This document shows, one piece after another, positions 46,454 through 54,976 of a stretch of DNA of 64,000 nucleotides. Position 1 is the first letter of the stretch; every line of letters starts with the position of its first letter. Origin of the DNA: Shewanella olleyana (GTDB taxonomy: Bacteria > Pseudomonadota > Gammaproteobacteria > Enterobacterales > Shewanellaceae); NCBI RefSeq assembly GCF_023283825.1, contig NZ_JAKILD010000006.1:120344-184343 (forward strand), written 5' to 3'. The notes beneath the pieces are model-generated. The model was not told where the DNA came from, did not search any database, and was given only the letters and a program-made list of their open reading frames with translations. The position numbers and the translations under genes are program-made.

Positions 46454-47461
46454 ATGACACAAGCAGTTAAGGTGATAGAGGATTGTCCAATAGCGGATAT
46501 CCCATTAATGATGGATCAAACAGATGAGCCGGTCATTTTTAGAGGTGCTTGTCTGCAATGGCCTTTAGTCCAAGCAGGATTAAACTCTGCTAAAGCTGCT
46601 GCTGACTACCTGCTCAGCTTTTATCAAGATACACCTGTGACGGCTTATTATGTAGAACCAAAATATAAAGGCAGAGTGTTTTATAACGAGCAAGTTAATG
46701 GCTTTAATTATCAGGCTGCCCAGCTCAATTTAAAGCAAGTTATTGAAAAGCTATTTGCTCACCAAGACGATGCATTACCACCTAGCATCTATATGGGCTC
46801 AACTGAAATTAATCATTTCTTACCGGGTTTAGCCGCTCAAAACAGTTTGCAGCTTGAGTCTATCAAGCCGTTAACCAGTGTTTGGTTAGGTAATCAGTCA
46901 CGTATTGCTGCTCATTTTGATTTCCCGCAAAACTTAGCTTGTAATGTTGTCGGAAAGCGAACTTTTACCCTATTTCCGCCAGAGCAAGTCGGTAATTTAT
47001 ATATTGGACCAATGGAGTTTGCACCCGGCGGCCAAGAAATCAGCATGGTGGATTTTGATAACCCTGACTTTGATAAATACCCCAAATATAAAGATGCCTT
47101 AGCTGCTGCGAAAACCGCAGAACTTGAAGCTGGAGATGTGCTTTATGTGCCCAGTATGTGGTGGCATCAAGTCAGCGGGATTGAACCATTCAATGTGTTA
47201 ATTACCCATTGGTGGCGTGACACTCCTGCCTACCTTGGCAGACCTAATAATGCCTTAGCAATGGCGATGTTAAGCCTTCGTTCATTGCCTAAAGCGCAAA
47301 GGCAGGCTTGGAAAGCCATGTTTGACCATTATATTTTTGATCATGACGATGATGATGTTAGCCACATCCCCAAAGAAGCCCAAGGGATGCAAACTAAACC
47401 ACTTGATGAATTGAACGCCAGAAAATTAAGAGCTGATTTGATCAACAAATTAAAACGATAG
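46454..47461 (+). CDS. cupin-like/JmjC-type Fe(II)-dependent oxygenase homologue
   Basis: This 335-residue protein resembles Cupin_8/JmjC hydroxylases. Metal-ligand candidates are His154 and Asp156 in IAAHFDFPQN and His238 in YVPSMWWHQVSG; Lys169 in VGKRTFTLFPP is placed to bind 2-oxoglutarate. Related enzymes hydroxylate protein side chains. No signal peptide is seen. It sits between the SapC gene and the second halogenase gene, so a joint role in modifying a common substrate is plausible. Function here is unknown. Confidence 0.83.
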   Translation: MTQAVKVIEDCPIADIPLMMDQTDEPVIFRGACLQWPLVQAGLNSAKAAADYLLSFYQDTPVTAYYVEPKYKGRVFYNEQVNGFNYQAAQLNLKQVIEKLFAHQDDALPPSIYMGSTEINHFLPGLAAQNSLQLESIKPLTSVWLGNQSRIAAHFDFPQNLACNVVGKRTFTLFPPEQVGNLYIGPMEFAPGGQEISMVDFDNPDFDKYPKYKDALAAAKTAELEAGDVLYVPSMWWHQVSGIEPFNVLITHWWRDTPAYLGRPNNALAMAMLSLRSLPKAQRQAWKAMFDHYIFDHDDDDVSHIPKEAQGMQTKPLDELNARKLRADLINKLKR

Positions 47462-47564
47462 CTTCTACATAGTCATGTTTAATTGCTTATTCATTAAAGA
47501 CTTCAGGTACAAATAATAAAGCGTTAATGACCAATGAGTGATTTAACCTTAAGGAAATACAGTT

Positions 47565-49094
47565 ATGCAAAACCAAGCCTCCACTTCAGATAGAACAACT
47601 AGCGCAAAAAACAAACAGATTAAGAAAGTGGTCATCGCCGGTGGTGGCACCGCAGGTTGGATGGCAGCGGCTGCATTAACAAAATTATTAGGTAAAAACC
47701 TAGAAGTTGTTTTAGTTGAATCTGATGAGATTGGTACTGTAGGTGTCGGTGAGGCCACCATTCCAACATTACATATTTTCCATCGTTTATTAGGCATTAA
47801 AGAACAAGATGTCATGGCGGCGACTAATGCCACCTTCAAGCTTGGGATTTCATTTGAAAATTGGCACGATGTGAATAAAAACTATATTCACTCATTTGGC
47901 TTTCTCGGTAAAGATTGTTGGGCCTGTGGTTTTCAGCACTTTTGGCTCAAAGGCCAACAACGAGGCATTGTCAGTGAAATCGGTGATTACTGCACTGAGC
48001 ACTTAGCTGCTCGTGAAGGCCGCTTCGCGGTATTGCCAAACCAAGACTATAACCATGCCTATCATATGGATGCGACCCTTTACGCTAAGTTTTTACGTGT
48101 TATTGCTGAGCAACACGGTATTACTCGCATCGAAGGTAAAATATCTGACGTGTTACAAGATGAAGATACAGGCAATATCAGTGGCTTAAAACTGATGTCT
48201 GGCGAGCTGGTAGAAGGCGACTTATTTTTAGATTGTACTGGTTTTAGAGCCATGCTGATTGAAGGAACATTGAATACTGGCTTTGATGACTGGAGTCACT
48301 GGCTGCCATGTGACAGCGCCATCGCTGTGCAAACCAAAACCACTGAAAAGCCGATTCCTTATACTCGCTCAATCGCACGGGATTCTGGCTGGCAATGGCG
48401 TATACCACTGCAAAGCCGCACTGGTAATGGCATAGTTTTTTGCAGTAAATACATGAGTGATGAAGACGCGAAAACCACACTAATGAATAACATTGAGGGT
48501 GAACCGCTAACCGATCCTCGAGTGATCAAATTCCGCACAGGTAGCCGCCGTAAAACATGGCATAAAAACTGTGTCGCAATAGGACTGTCATCAGGTTTCT
48601 TAGAGCCATTAGAGTCCACCAGCATCCACCTTATTCAACGTGGTATTGTGCGTTTACTACAGATGTTTCCATCTCAAGGGATTGTTGAAGAAGACATTAA
48701 TGAATTTAATGAGCAGACGCGCACCGAAACTGAGAATATTCGTGACTTCATTGTGTTGCATTACAAAGTGACTGACCGAACCGATACCCGCTTCTGGCGT
48801 TACTGTAAAAACATGAGCGTTCCTGCCTCGTTGCAACACCGCATCGATATGTTTGATGCTTCAGGTAAAGTCTATAAGCACGGCAATGAGTTATTTGGCG
48901 AAAGTTCATGGATACAGGTGATGATGGGACAAGGCCTCGCGCCAAAGCAGTATCACCCTATTGTCGATATGATGGAAGATGAAGAGTTAGAACACTTTTT
49001 AGGGTCTATCAAGGCTAAAGCCAAACAGAAAGTGGCCAATTTGCCAGATCATTATGATTTTGTTCAGCATTACTGTAAATCAAAAATGCTGTAA
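47565..49094 (+). CDS. flavin-dependent tryptophan-halogenase family protein, canonical motifs
   Basis: This 509-residue halogenase homologue has all family motifs: FAD-binding IAGGGTAGWMA (24-34), Lys92 in TFKLGI, the WxWxIP motif WQWRIP (276-281) that discourages monooxygenase chemistry, and Glu350-Ser351 in FLEPLESTSI. It should react FADH2, oxygen and halide to a lysine-bound chloramine-like or HOX species. The ATG follows AAGGAAATACAGTT. It shares the cassette with a diverged paralogue, and the pair differ at two active-site positions. The natural substrate is unknown; free Trp biosynthesis or pigment genes are absent. Confidence 0.9.
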   Translation: MQNQASTSDRTTSAKNKQIKKVVIAGGGTAGWMAAAALTKLLGKNLEVVLVESDEIGTVGVGEATIPTLHIFHRLLGIKEQDVMAATNATFKLGISFENWHDVNKNYIHSFGFLGKDCWACGFQHFWLKGQQRGIVSEIGDYCTEHLAAREGRFAVLPNQDYNHAYHMDATLYAKFLRVIAEQHGITRIEGKISDVLQDEDTGNISGLKLMSGELVEGDLFLDCTGFRAMLIEGTLNTGFDDWSHWLPCDSAIAVQTKTTEKPIPYTRSIARDSGWQWRIPLQSRTGNGIVFCSKYMSDEDAKTTLMNNIEGEPLTDPRVIKFRTGSRRKTWHKNCVAIGLSSGFLEPLESTSIHLIQRGIVRLLQMFPSQGIVEEDINEFNEQTRTETENIRDFIVLHYKVTDRTDTRFWRYCKNMSVPASLQHRIDMFDASGKVYKHGNELFGESSWIQVMMGQGLAPKQYHPIVDMMEDEELEHFLGSIKAKAKQKVANLPDHYDFVQHYCKSKML

Positions 49095-49141
49095 ACCATT
49101 TAGTTAATGTTGTTAATCACAACAAGTCAGTAAGGTTGTAT

Positions 49142-49897
49142 ATGACAAACTCAAACACACAGAATCAACGAGCGCAGGGCATGACCGATCTCAATTCGCT
49201 GATATTGGTGAATAAGCCAATCAAGCCCGAGATCCACTATATTGGTGAACTGCGCACACCTGTGATTGTCATCGATAACTTTACTGCTGATGTTACTGAA
49301 CTTCAAAACTGCGCAAATCAAATTGACTTTACTTTAGATAAGGGCTCTTACTACCCAGGTGTAAGAGCTAAATTGCCGAAAGATTACGTGATTGAAGTTT
49401 TAAACCATGTTTTTCAATTGATTTATGATGTTTACAAAATCCCGACCAATTTGCGCATCAAACCCCAAGCAACATATTTTTCTTTAATCAATCGCCAACC
49501 TGAAAGTTTGACGACATTACAGCGTATTCCGCATTTTGATACGCCTTCGCCATACTACTTTGCCATACTGCAATATTTAAATGATGATCCTCACGGTGCT
49601 ACCGCTTTTTTCAAACACAAGCCAACGGGTTACGATCGAATAACTCAATCCAACATGGATGAATATTTCAGAGCCGCTGAGCCTTATTTGCAAGAATTAG
49701 CGCCCTTTCCTGCAAAGTATTTTGTTGAAAGTAATGAGTATTACCAACAACACCATCACATTGAATATAAGCAGCATCGCTTGGTTATATATCCTGGTAA
49801 TTTATTGCACTCTACCTTGGTTAATCACCAAACTGATATCGACAGCAATCCCAAAACAGGTCGCTTAACTGCCAATATATTTATTAATGTCACTTAG
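49142..49897 (+). CDS. DUF6445-type protein, probable Fe(II)/2-oxoglutarate oxygenase fold
   Basis: This 251-residue protein has an HxD pair (His131-Asp133 in IPHFDTPSPYY), His223 in NLLHSTLVN and Arg241 in GRLTANIFI, which together form the usual 2-oxoglutarate oxygenase facial triad and co-substrate arginine. TAAGG precedes the ATG at 49142; a TTG at 49136 and an ATG at 49181 are less likely. I recall this family as DUF6445, found beside TonB receptors and halogenases. It ends the cassette, 47 nt after the second halogenase and 89 nt before the GH3 gene. Function is unknown. Confidence 0.75.
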   Translation: MTNSNTQNQRAQGMTDLNSLILVNKPIKPEIHYIGELRTPVIVIDNFTADVTELQNCANQIDFTLDKGSYYPGVRAKLPKDYVIEVLNHVFQLIYDVYKIPTNLRIKPQATYFSLINRQPESLTTLQRIPHFDTPSPYYFAILQYLNDDPHGATAFFKHKPTGYDRITQSNMDEYFRAAEPYLQELAPFPAKYFVESNEYYQQHHHIEYKQHRLVIYPGNLLHSTLVNHQTDIDSNPKTGRLTANIFINVT

Positions 49898-49986
49898 CCA
49901 CTGAATTAGTACCCTCAATAATCTAAATACTTACCACTTTTTTCATTAATCATTTAAACAGTTCATCACTTGAAAGGGAGCCTCAG

Positions 49987-52611
49987 ATGACACCGATAAA
50001 ACGGCTAAATATGGAAGCGCTTACAAAAGGTACGCTTCGATCAGTTTCGATGTCCGCTTCAATATTGATACTTAGCAGCTCTGCTAGTTTTGCCAACACT
50101 TCCAAAACAATTGAGCTGTCACACGCATTATCAGTATTAAGTCAAAGTGAGCAGCAACGTTTACAGAGTCGTCTATCTAAAGTTGAATCTGAAATAGAGC
50201 GCTTGTTAACGCAACTGACATTGGAAGAAAAAGTCTCTTTAGTCCATGCAGGCGGTAAGTTTCATATCCCAGCCATTGAACGGTTAACTATCCATGAAAT
50301 GTGGATGTCTGATGGCCCCCACGGTGTGCGTTACGAAATCGACAGAAATTCATGGGCGCCAGCGGGTTGGACAAATGATTATTCGACTTATTTGCCCCCA
50401 CTGACTGCGGTCGCAGCAAGCTGGGATCCCCAAATGGCAAGCCTACATGGCAATGTATTAGGCGCTGAAGCCCGTCACCGTAATAAAGACCTCATTCTCG
50501 GTCCTGGCGTTAACCTTGCTCGATTACCGTTATATGGTCGAAACTTTGAGTACATGGGCGAAGACCCATACCTAGCAGCAGCGTTAGTGGTACCAACGAT
50601 TAAAGCTATTCAAGCCAATGATGTTGGCGCTACAGCAAAACACTATGCCCTTAATACTCAAGAGTTAAATCGCACTGGTGTTAACGCAAAACCTGACGAG
50701 CGCACGCTACGTGAGGTCTACCTACCCGCTTTTGAAGCAGCAGTAAAAGAAGCTAACGTTTATGCGATTATGGGGGCTTATAATGAATTTCGCGGCACCA
50801 ATGCCAACCAAAGTCATCACCTAATCAAAACCATTCTTAAAGGTGAATGGGGCTATGAAGGCGTTTTGCTAACCGATTGGAATGTCGACATTAATACCTA
50901 TGATGCTGCGATGAACGGCCTAGATATTGAAATGGGCACTGCTGTCGAAAGTTATGATGAGTATTTTTTAGCGGCTCCGTTACTTGAAATGATTAAGGCT
51001 GGCAAGGTACCAGAGTCAGAGCTTGATGATAAAGTGCGCCGGATTCTGCGAGTTCAATTAAGTATCGGGATGATGGATAAGCAGCGATTATCGGGCGAGC
51101 GAAATACTCAAGCTCATCGTGATGATGCCCGCACTATTGCGACCAATGGTGTAGTGCTCTTAAAGAATGACAATCAGGTATTACCCCTTGATGTGAATAA
51201 GGTCAAAAACATCTTAGTACTAGGCCCTAATGCTGATAAACGACATGGTTTCGGTGGCGGTTCATCTGAAGTAAAAGCCTTATATGAAATTAGCCCACTA
51301 GACGGCTTAAAAGCAAAGTTTGAGCAAAGCGGCAACAAGGTCAACATTCAATATATGCGCCCTGCTAGCAGCCAATTTATGCCAATACCTAATGATTACT
51401 TAACTACCCGTCACTGGACTGGCACCCCTTCTTGGCAAATTAATTACTATGCAGATAAAGAACTTACACAATTATCCAGTGAGTCTTGGATAGCAGATCC
51501 GCAGTTTGACGCCAAAGAACAGCAACAAAACGTTGAAATACTCGCAAACATCAAACCGATGGAATCAGGTAAACATACTTTAAAAGTCCTAGGTGATGGT
51601 AAGGTTTCTCTGCTGATTAATGATGAACAATTATTTAGCCAAAACGCTCAGCAACCCAATGTGATTAATGAAGATATTGAACTTAAAGCCGGTGAAACTT
51701 ACGCCTTTAAATTAGTCTACCAAGGTAAGAAACAGGTCACATTAGGTTGGGAAACACCTAATAGCTTGTACAACTCAGAATCAGAGTACTTACAAGCGGC
51801 CCAAAATGCCGATGCGGTCATTTATTACGGTGGATTAAGCCATGCAGATGATCGTGAGTCGATTGATAGACCTGATATGAAATTACCGGGTCAGCAAGAT
51901 GAAATTATCAATAAGCTAATCAAAGCGAACCCTAATACCGTGGTATTTATGATTGGTGGTTCTGCGGTAGAAATGCCGTGGGCAGAAAAAGCAAATGCTA
52001 TTGCTTGGGGCTGGTATGGCGGAATGGAAGCAGGTCATGCCTATACAGATATATTATTTGGTGATGCGAACCCAAGCGGTAAAATGCCGATAACCTTACC
52101 TAAAAAACTACAAGATACTGCGCCTATTGCGCTGAATGATTATAACGAGACTGAGTCGTTATATTCTGAAGGTGTATTTATTGGCTATCGTTGGTTTGAA
52201 CAACAAAAAATTGCCCCTGAATTTCCATTTGGGCACGGACTGTCATACAGTGAGTTTAGCTACGAAAATATCACTTTTTCACAGAGTAAATTAACGGGAG
52301 ATAAAAGCTTAACTGTCAGCGCTAATATCACGAATACGAGTAAGGTTGACGGCGCTGAAGTTGCGCAACTTTACCTGTATGACGTTAAATCAAGCGTGTC
52401 ACGACCATTAAAAGAGCTTAAAGGCTTTGATAAAATTTGGCTTAAAGCGGGTGAAACAGGCCAAGTTAACTTTACCCTAACTCAACGCGACCTTTCCTTC
52501 TGGGATATCAATACCAATGACTGGTTAGCCGAATCTGGCGAATTTAAGGTTTTGATTGGTGCATCGGTTGAGGACATTCGATTGCAAAAGAGTTTTCAAT
52601 ATCAACAATAA
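49987..52611 (+). CDS. GH3 beta-glucosidase with PA14-type insertion
   Basis: The 874-residue enzyme carries a Sec signal peptide (cleavage near SASFANT, residues 31-38) and so is periplasmic or secreted. GH3 motifs are MSDGPHGVR (108-116), GPGVNLARLPLYGRNFEYMGEDP (cited region 172-194), KHYALN and the nucleophile Asp297 in VLLTDWNVD. Between the two GH3 halves, about 455-600, lies a PA14-like beta domain (WIADPQF...LKAGETYAFKLVYQGKKQV, in parts) that usually narrows the oligosaccharide site. The C-terminal fibronectin-III-like domain (about 770-874) is present. AAAGGGAG precedes the ATG. A LacI operator overlaps codons 9-14. Confidence 0.92.
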   Translation: MTPIKRLNMEALTKGTLRSVSMSASILILSSSASFANTSKTIELSHALSVLSQSEQQRLQSRLSKVESEIERLLTQLTLEEKVSLVHAGGKFHIPAIERLTIHEMWMSDGPHGVRYEIDRNSWAPAGWTNDYSTYLPPLTAVAASWDPQMASLHGNVLGAEARHRNKDLILGPGVNLARLPLYGRNFEYMGEDPYLAAALVVPTIKAIQANDVGATAKHYALNTQELNRTGVNAKPDERTLREVYLPAFEAAVKEANVYAIMGAYNEFRGTNANQSHHLIKTILKGEWGYEGVLLTDWNVDINTYDAAMNGLDIEMGTAVESYDEYFLAAPLLEMIKAGKVPESELDDKVRRILRVQLSIGMMDKQRLSGERNTQAHRDDARTIATNGVVLLKNDNQVLPLDVNKVKNILVLGPNADKRHGFGGGSSEVKALYEISPLDGLKAKFEQSGNKVNIQYMRPASSQFMPIPNDYLTTRHWTGTPSWQINYYADKELTQLSSESWIADPQFDAKEQQQNVEILANIKPMESGKHTLKVLGDGKVSLLINDEQLFSQNAQQPNVINEDIELKAGETYAFKLVYQGKKQVTLGWETPNSLYNSESEYLQAAQNADAVIYYGGLSHADDRESIDRPDMKLPGQQDEIINKLIKANPNTVVFMIGGSAVEMPWAEKANAIAWGWYGGMEAGHAYTDILFGDANPSGKMPITLPKKLQDTAPIALNDYNETESLYSEGVFIGYRWFEQQKIAPEFPFGHGLSYSEFSYENITFSQSKLTGDKSLTVSANITNTSKVDGAEVAQLYLYDVKSSVSRPLKELKGFDKIWLKAGETGQVNFTLTQRDLSFWDINTNDWLAESGEFKVLIGASVEDIRLQKSFQYQQ
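50011..50026. promoter_or_regulatory. LacI-type operator inside the start of the GH3 gene
   Basis: ATGGAAGCGCTTACAA matches the palindrome ATGTAAGCGCTTACAT except at positions 4 and 16. It lies 24 bp into the coding region, where a bound repressor could block elongation or looping could join upstream operators. Confidence 0.5.
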
Positions 52612-52699
52612 TATAAGTTATTTTAAGAAAGCGACTAAACCCAGTTAAATTTAGAAACCTTGACTGAGTGACTAAGTGACTAAGTCAAGAAAGATATCT

Positions 52700-52728
52700 A
52701 AGCCCAGCATTGCTGGGCTTAATTTTTA
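52700..52728 (+). terminator. terminator of the second GH3 gene
   Basis: AAGCCCAGCA pairs with TGCTGGGCTT (52711-52720), followed by AATTTTTA. It closes the glucan locus. Confidence 0.85.
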
Positions 52729-52835
52729 TATCTACCCCCAAAGTTTTCAGTGCTACTCAAAAACCATAATGCACCTTCGCGGCTAAACGGTTTAGCTAGT
52801 TTTTACGCTGAATCGTATCGCTATAATAAACATCG

Positions 52836-53162
52836 TTATTGCAAAAAAATCGACCAGATAGCCTTGTCCCTGTGACAAGTTACCAAAAGGGACGGCAAGA
52901 GAAAAAGGCGCCTGAAAGGGAAGAGCTCAAGAGGTGACAAAGGTCTTATGACTTGTGTAGCAAACAAAACTAACAAAGGAACTAGCCCTAGTCGGCTTCC
53001 TTTAAGTACACAGTAACTCCCAGCAAAAGGAATAACAATAAACACTAGAATATAGCTAAATTGATAGAACCATTGGGCATGAGTCGGCTGAGTGAATATC
53101 AATAACATCGCAGCAATTAAACCATATAGGATTAATAAGACTGCTAATAATTTTCTCACCAT
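52836..53162 (-). CDS. small membrane protein of unknown function
   Basis: The 108-codon frame from the ATG at 53160-53162 encodes three hydrophobic helices (LLAVLLILYGLIAAMLLIF, FSYILVFIVIPFAGSYCVL and GLVPLLVLFATQVI). The frame is open to 53261, within the end of the upstream DTW gene, but the first 33 codons are not hydrophobic and this ATG follows GGACG. I do not recognise a family. It may be co-transcribed with the DTW-domain gene. Confidence 0.5.
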   Translation of the reverse strand: MVRKLLAVLLILYGLIAAMLLIFTQPTHAQWFYQFSYILVFIVIPFAGSYCVLKGSRLGLVPLLVLFATQVIRPLSPLELFPFRRLFLLPSLLVTCHRDKAIWSIFLQ

Positions 53163-53193
53163 AATACGTCCATGTTCCTCGCTATTTTGCGAT

Positions 53194-53709
53194 TCAATTT
53201 GTAACTGAAATTTGTAACCTAAGTAAATCCATAATGCTCTCAGCGTATTGTAAATCACCACATTGTTTTAAAACATATGCAGCGCACTCTGCTGTGCACA
53301 ACCCTCCCTCTCGCTGATTCCTTCGCAGTTTATAAATTGATTCAGCAGAGTTGTTTATGGACACTTTTTTAAGCATTTTTAAGTAAGGACTACGATTATA
53401 GATTTTGCGAGCTTCCTGCCAAGTGGAATCAATGATGATTAAAGCTTCAAATTCCGATACGGCTTTATTGTTACCAGCAACTTTTGAGTTACCAGAGTTA
53501 TTCTCAGTCTCAGTCTCAGTCTCAGTCTCAGTCTCAGGATAAAGTAAACCGACTCTAGACGTAGTGATTAACTCAATTAATGCCTTATTGGGATTCACTC
53601 TATCCCACTCAATCACCCAAGCATCTTCATCAAGAACTTGTTTGACCCAGCGCCCTGTATTATTCGGTCTTGTGGTTTCTTTTTGGTGAGTAAGTAATAT
53701 GATTTTCAT
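53194..53709 (-). CDS. DTW-domain protein, putative tRNA 3-amino-3-carboxypropyltransferase
   Basis: DTW-domain enzymes transfer the aminocarboxypropyl group from S-adenosylmethionine to tRNA uridines. The 171-residue protein starts directly at the core (MKIILLTHQKETTRPNNTGRW) and has the signature DSTWQEARKIYNRSPYL followed by REGGLCTAECAAYVL. It lacks the N-terminal zinc-type cysteine cluster of E. coli TapT (YfiP), so it is the short form. A low-complexity TETETETETE stretch (about residues 60-70) is encoded by a hexanucleotide repeat. It diverges from the lysE remnant. Confidence 0.8.
   Translation of the reverse strand: MKIILLTHQKETTRPNNTGRWVKQVLDEDAWVIEWDRVNPNKALIELITTSRVGLLYPETETETETETENNSGNSKVAGNNKAVSEFEALIIIDSTWQEARKIYNRSPYLKMLKKVSINNSAESIYKLRRNQREGGLCTAECAAYVLKQCGDLQYAESIMDLLRLQISVTN
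53503..53537. repeat. hexanucleotide microsatellite (CTCAGT)n
   Basis: Five full and one partial copy of CTCAGT lie inside the DTW gene, encoding Thr-Glu pairs on the minus strand. Unit length six keeps frame, so length changes would alter only the acidic linker. Confidence 0.9.
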
Positions 53710-53812
53710 TTAAACGGGTTCATTGAGAGAGTGGGTGAATAAGTCGGACATTGCGCTCTGATATTTATTTAAGATAAGCTCAATTGTCAATGTATCAGGA
53801 AGCACAATTATA

Positions 53813-54435
53813 ATGGAATTACAGCAATCTCTCAGCCTTTTATTTACCATGTTAGTGTTGGCTTTGGTCCCAGGTCCTGTGGTATTCGCTATTATTTCAC
53901 GCACTTTTTCCCATGGTTTAATTCCAGCCATGCAATTGTTTTTGGGAGTATTATTAGCTGACTATCTATTTATTTGTATTGCACTATTTGGACTTACTGC
54001 TCTAGCCAACGTCATGGGGCCTGCCTTTGTGGTCATAAAGTATTGCAGCGCGCTCTATCTGGGGTTCTTAGGCTACCAACTCATCACTTCAAAAACAAAA
54101 GCGGCTGAAATTATTGATGTAAAAAGCCCCGTTACTCAAGTGGCATCAAACATACTATAACGGGTCTAATGATAGGGCTAAGTAACCCAAAGGCCATTAT
54201 ATTTTATATTGGCTTTTTCCCCGCTTTTGTTCCATCAACCAATATTACTATTAACGATGTCATTATTGTTATGAGTATTGCCACCCTATCATTTGGCAGC
54301 GTCAATCTTTGTTACTCACTCATGGCCGTTAAAGCTAAGAAAATTTTTAGTTCCGCGAAAGCTAATTTGATCATAAACCGAGTCGCTGGCAGTGTGATGC
54401 TAATTGCTGGAATATTGATAGCGCTAAATATTTAG
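53813..54435 (+). pseudogene. LysE/RhtB-family exporter, frameshifted
   Basis: The first part, 53813-54160, encodes the N-terminal half (LALVPGPVVFAIISRTFSHG, the family signature) and ends at a premature TAA. The second part continues in another frame from about 54145 to 54435 with GLMIGLSNPKAIIFYIGFFPAF, the conserved middle of LysE proteins, through the C-terminal helices. Adding one A to the AAAAA run at 54121-54125 would join the frames as ...DVKKPRYSSGIKHTITGLMIGLSN (in parts). The gene would have encoded about 207 residues and six helices, an amino-acid or metabolite exporter. It may be a true pseudogene or a sequencing error. Confidence 0.82.
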
Positions 54436-54446
54436 TTTACGTTTGA

Positions 54447-54719
54447 TATTAGGGCATGTTGATCTTTCAAGGTTGTTTTTGCAGCGAATTGTTGGTCATT
54501 TATACAAGGCAGAGACTTTGTGGTGTAGTTATTCTACATTAAAAGTCGATAACGCAGTAAAAATCGCCAACAAACGCTGCCCAAAGGGTTCGGCTAAAAG
54601 CGTTTTACTCTTTGTTGGATGAATTTCGCTTAGATGACTAGGCATCAATCCATCCGCCTCAATTAAAACACTTTTATCTCGAACAAAATTCAACCAGCAA
54701 AGAACAGCACGCCCTAATA
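54447..54719. mobile_element. 273-bp MITE-like repeat with terminal inverted repeats
   Basis: The left end TATTAGGGCATGTTGATCTT and the right end on the other strand TATTAGGGCGTGCTGTTCTT match at 17 of 20 positions. There is no coding capacity. The interior contains CAAGGCA...ATAACGCAG, a pattern also found in the other repeat family of this window. Only one copy is visible here. Confidence 0.75.
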
Positions 54720-54903
54720 AATTTAACGCGATATTGATCTCATGAGCTCTTTCACCGTGTCACAGTGATTATCTGAATTCTGGATTAAACGAAAGCGTTT
54801 AATATACTAATTCACAACTTTTTTATAAAAACGCCCACTTTCAATCTTAATTGTTGTGTAACAAGCAGTAAAAATTAAACTTCTCCGTTAACCATACGAG
54901 CAA

Positions 54904-54935
54904 TAGGCTGTTATCATTACCGATAACAGCCTATT
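54904..54935 (+). terminator. hairpin before wzi-like gene
   Basis: AATAGGCTGTTATC at 54903-54916 pairs with GATAACAGCCTATT at 54922-54935, followed by TTTATT. It looks like a terminator but has no gene before it on the plus strand except the MITE; it may insulate the Wzi gene from upstream transcription or be a leader attenuator. Confidence 0.55.
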
Positions 54936-54976
54936 TTTATTATTTGATGCCAAAGTTTCATCTAAATGAGTACAAA

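Larger units (their letters stand above)
54436..54943. other. intergenic region with MITE-like element before wzi
   Basis: The first 284 bp are mostly the repeat 54447-54719; the rest is AT-rich and includes a CCGATAACAGCCTATTTTTATT stretch (in part) just before the Wzi gene, with an inverted repeat of ATAGGCTGTTATC near 54904-54935 that may be a terminator-like hairpin upstream of the gene. Confidence 0.55.

Noticed and set aside
43987..49897. Halogenase cassette considered as a pigment or antibiotic biosynthetic cluster
   Set aside because: No NRPS, PKS, carrier protein, aminotransferase or exporter gene accompanies it.
29238..52611. Glucan locus considered as a genomic island or prophage cargo
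   Set aside because: No integrase, transposase, tRNA-end repeat or clear composition break was seen at its borders.
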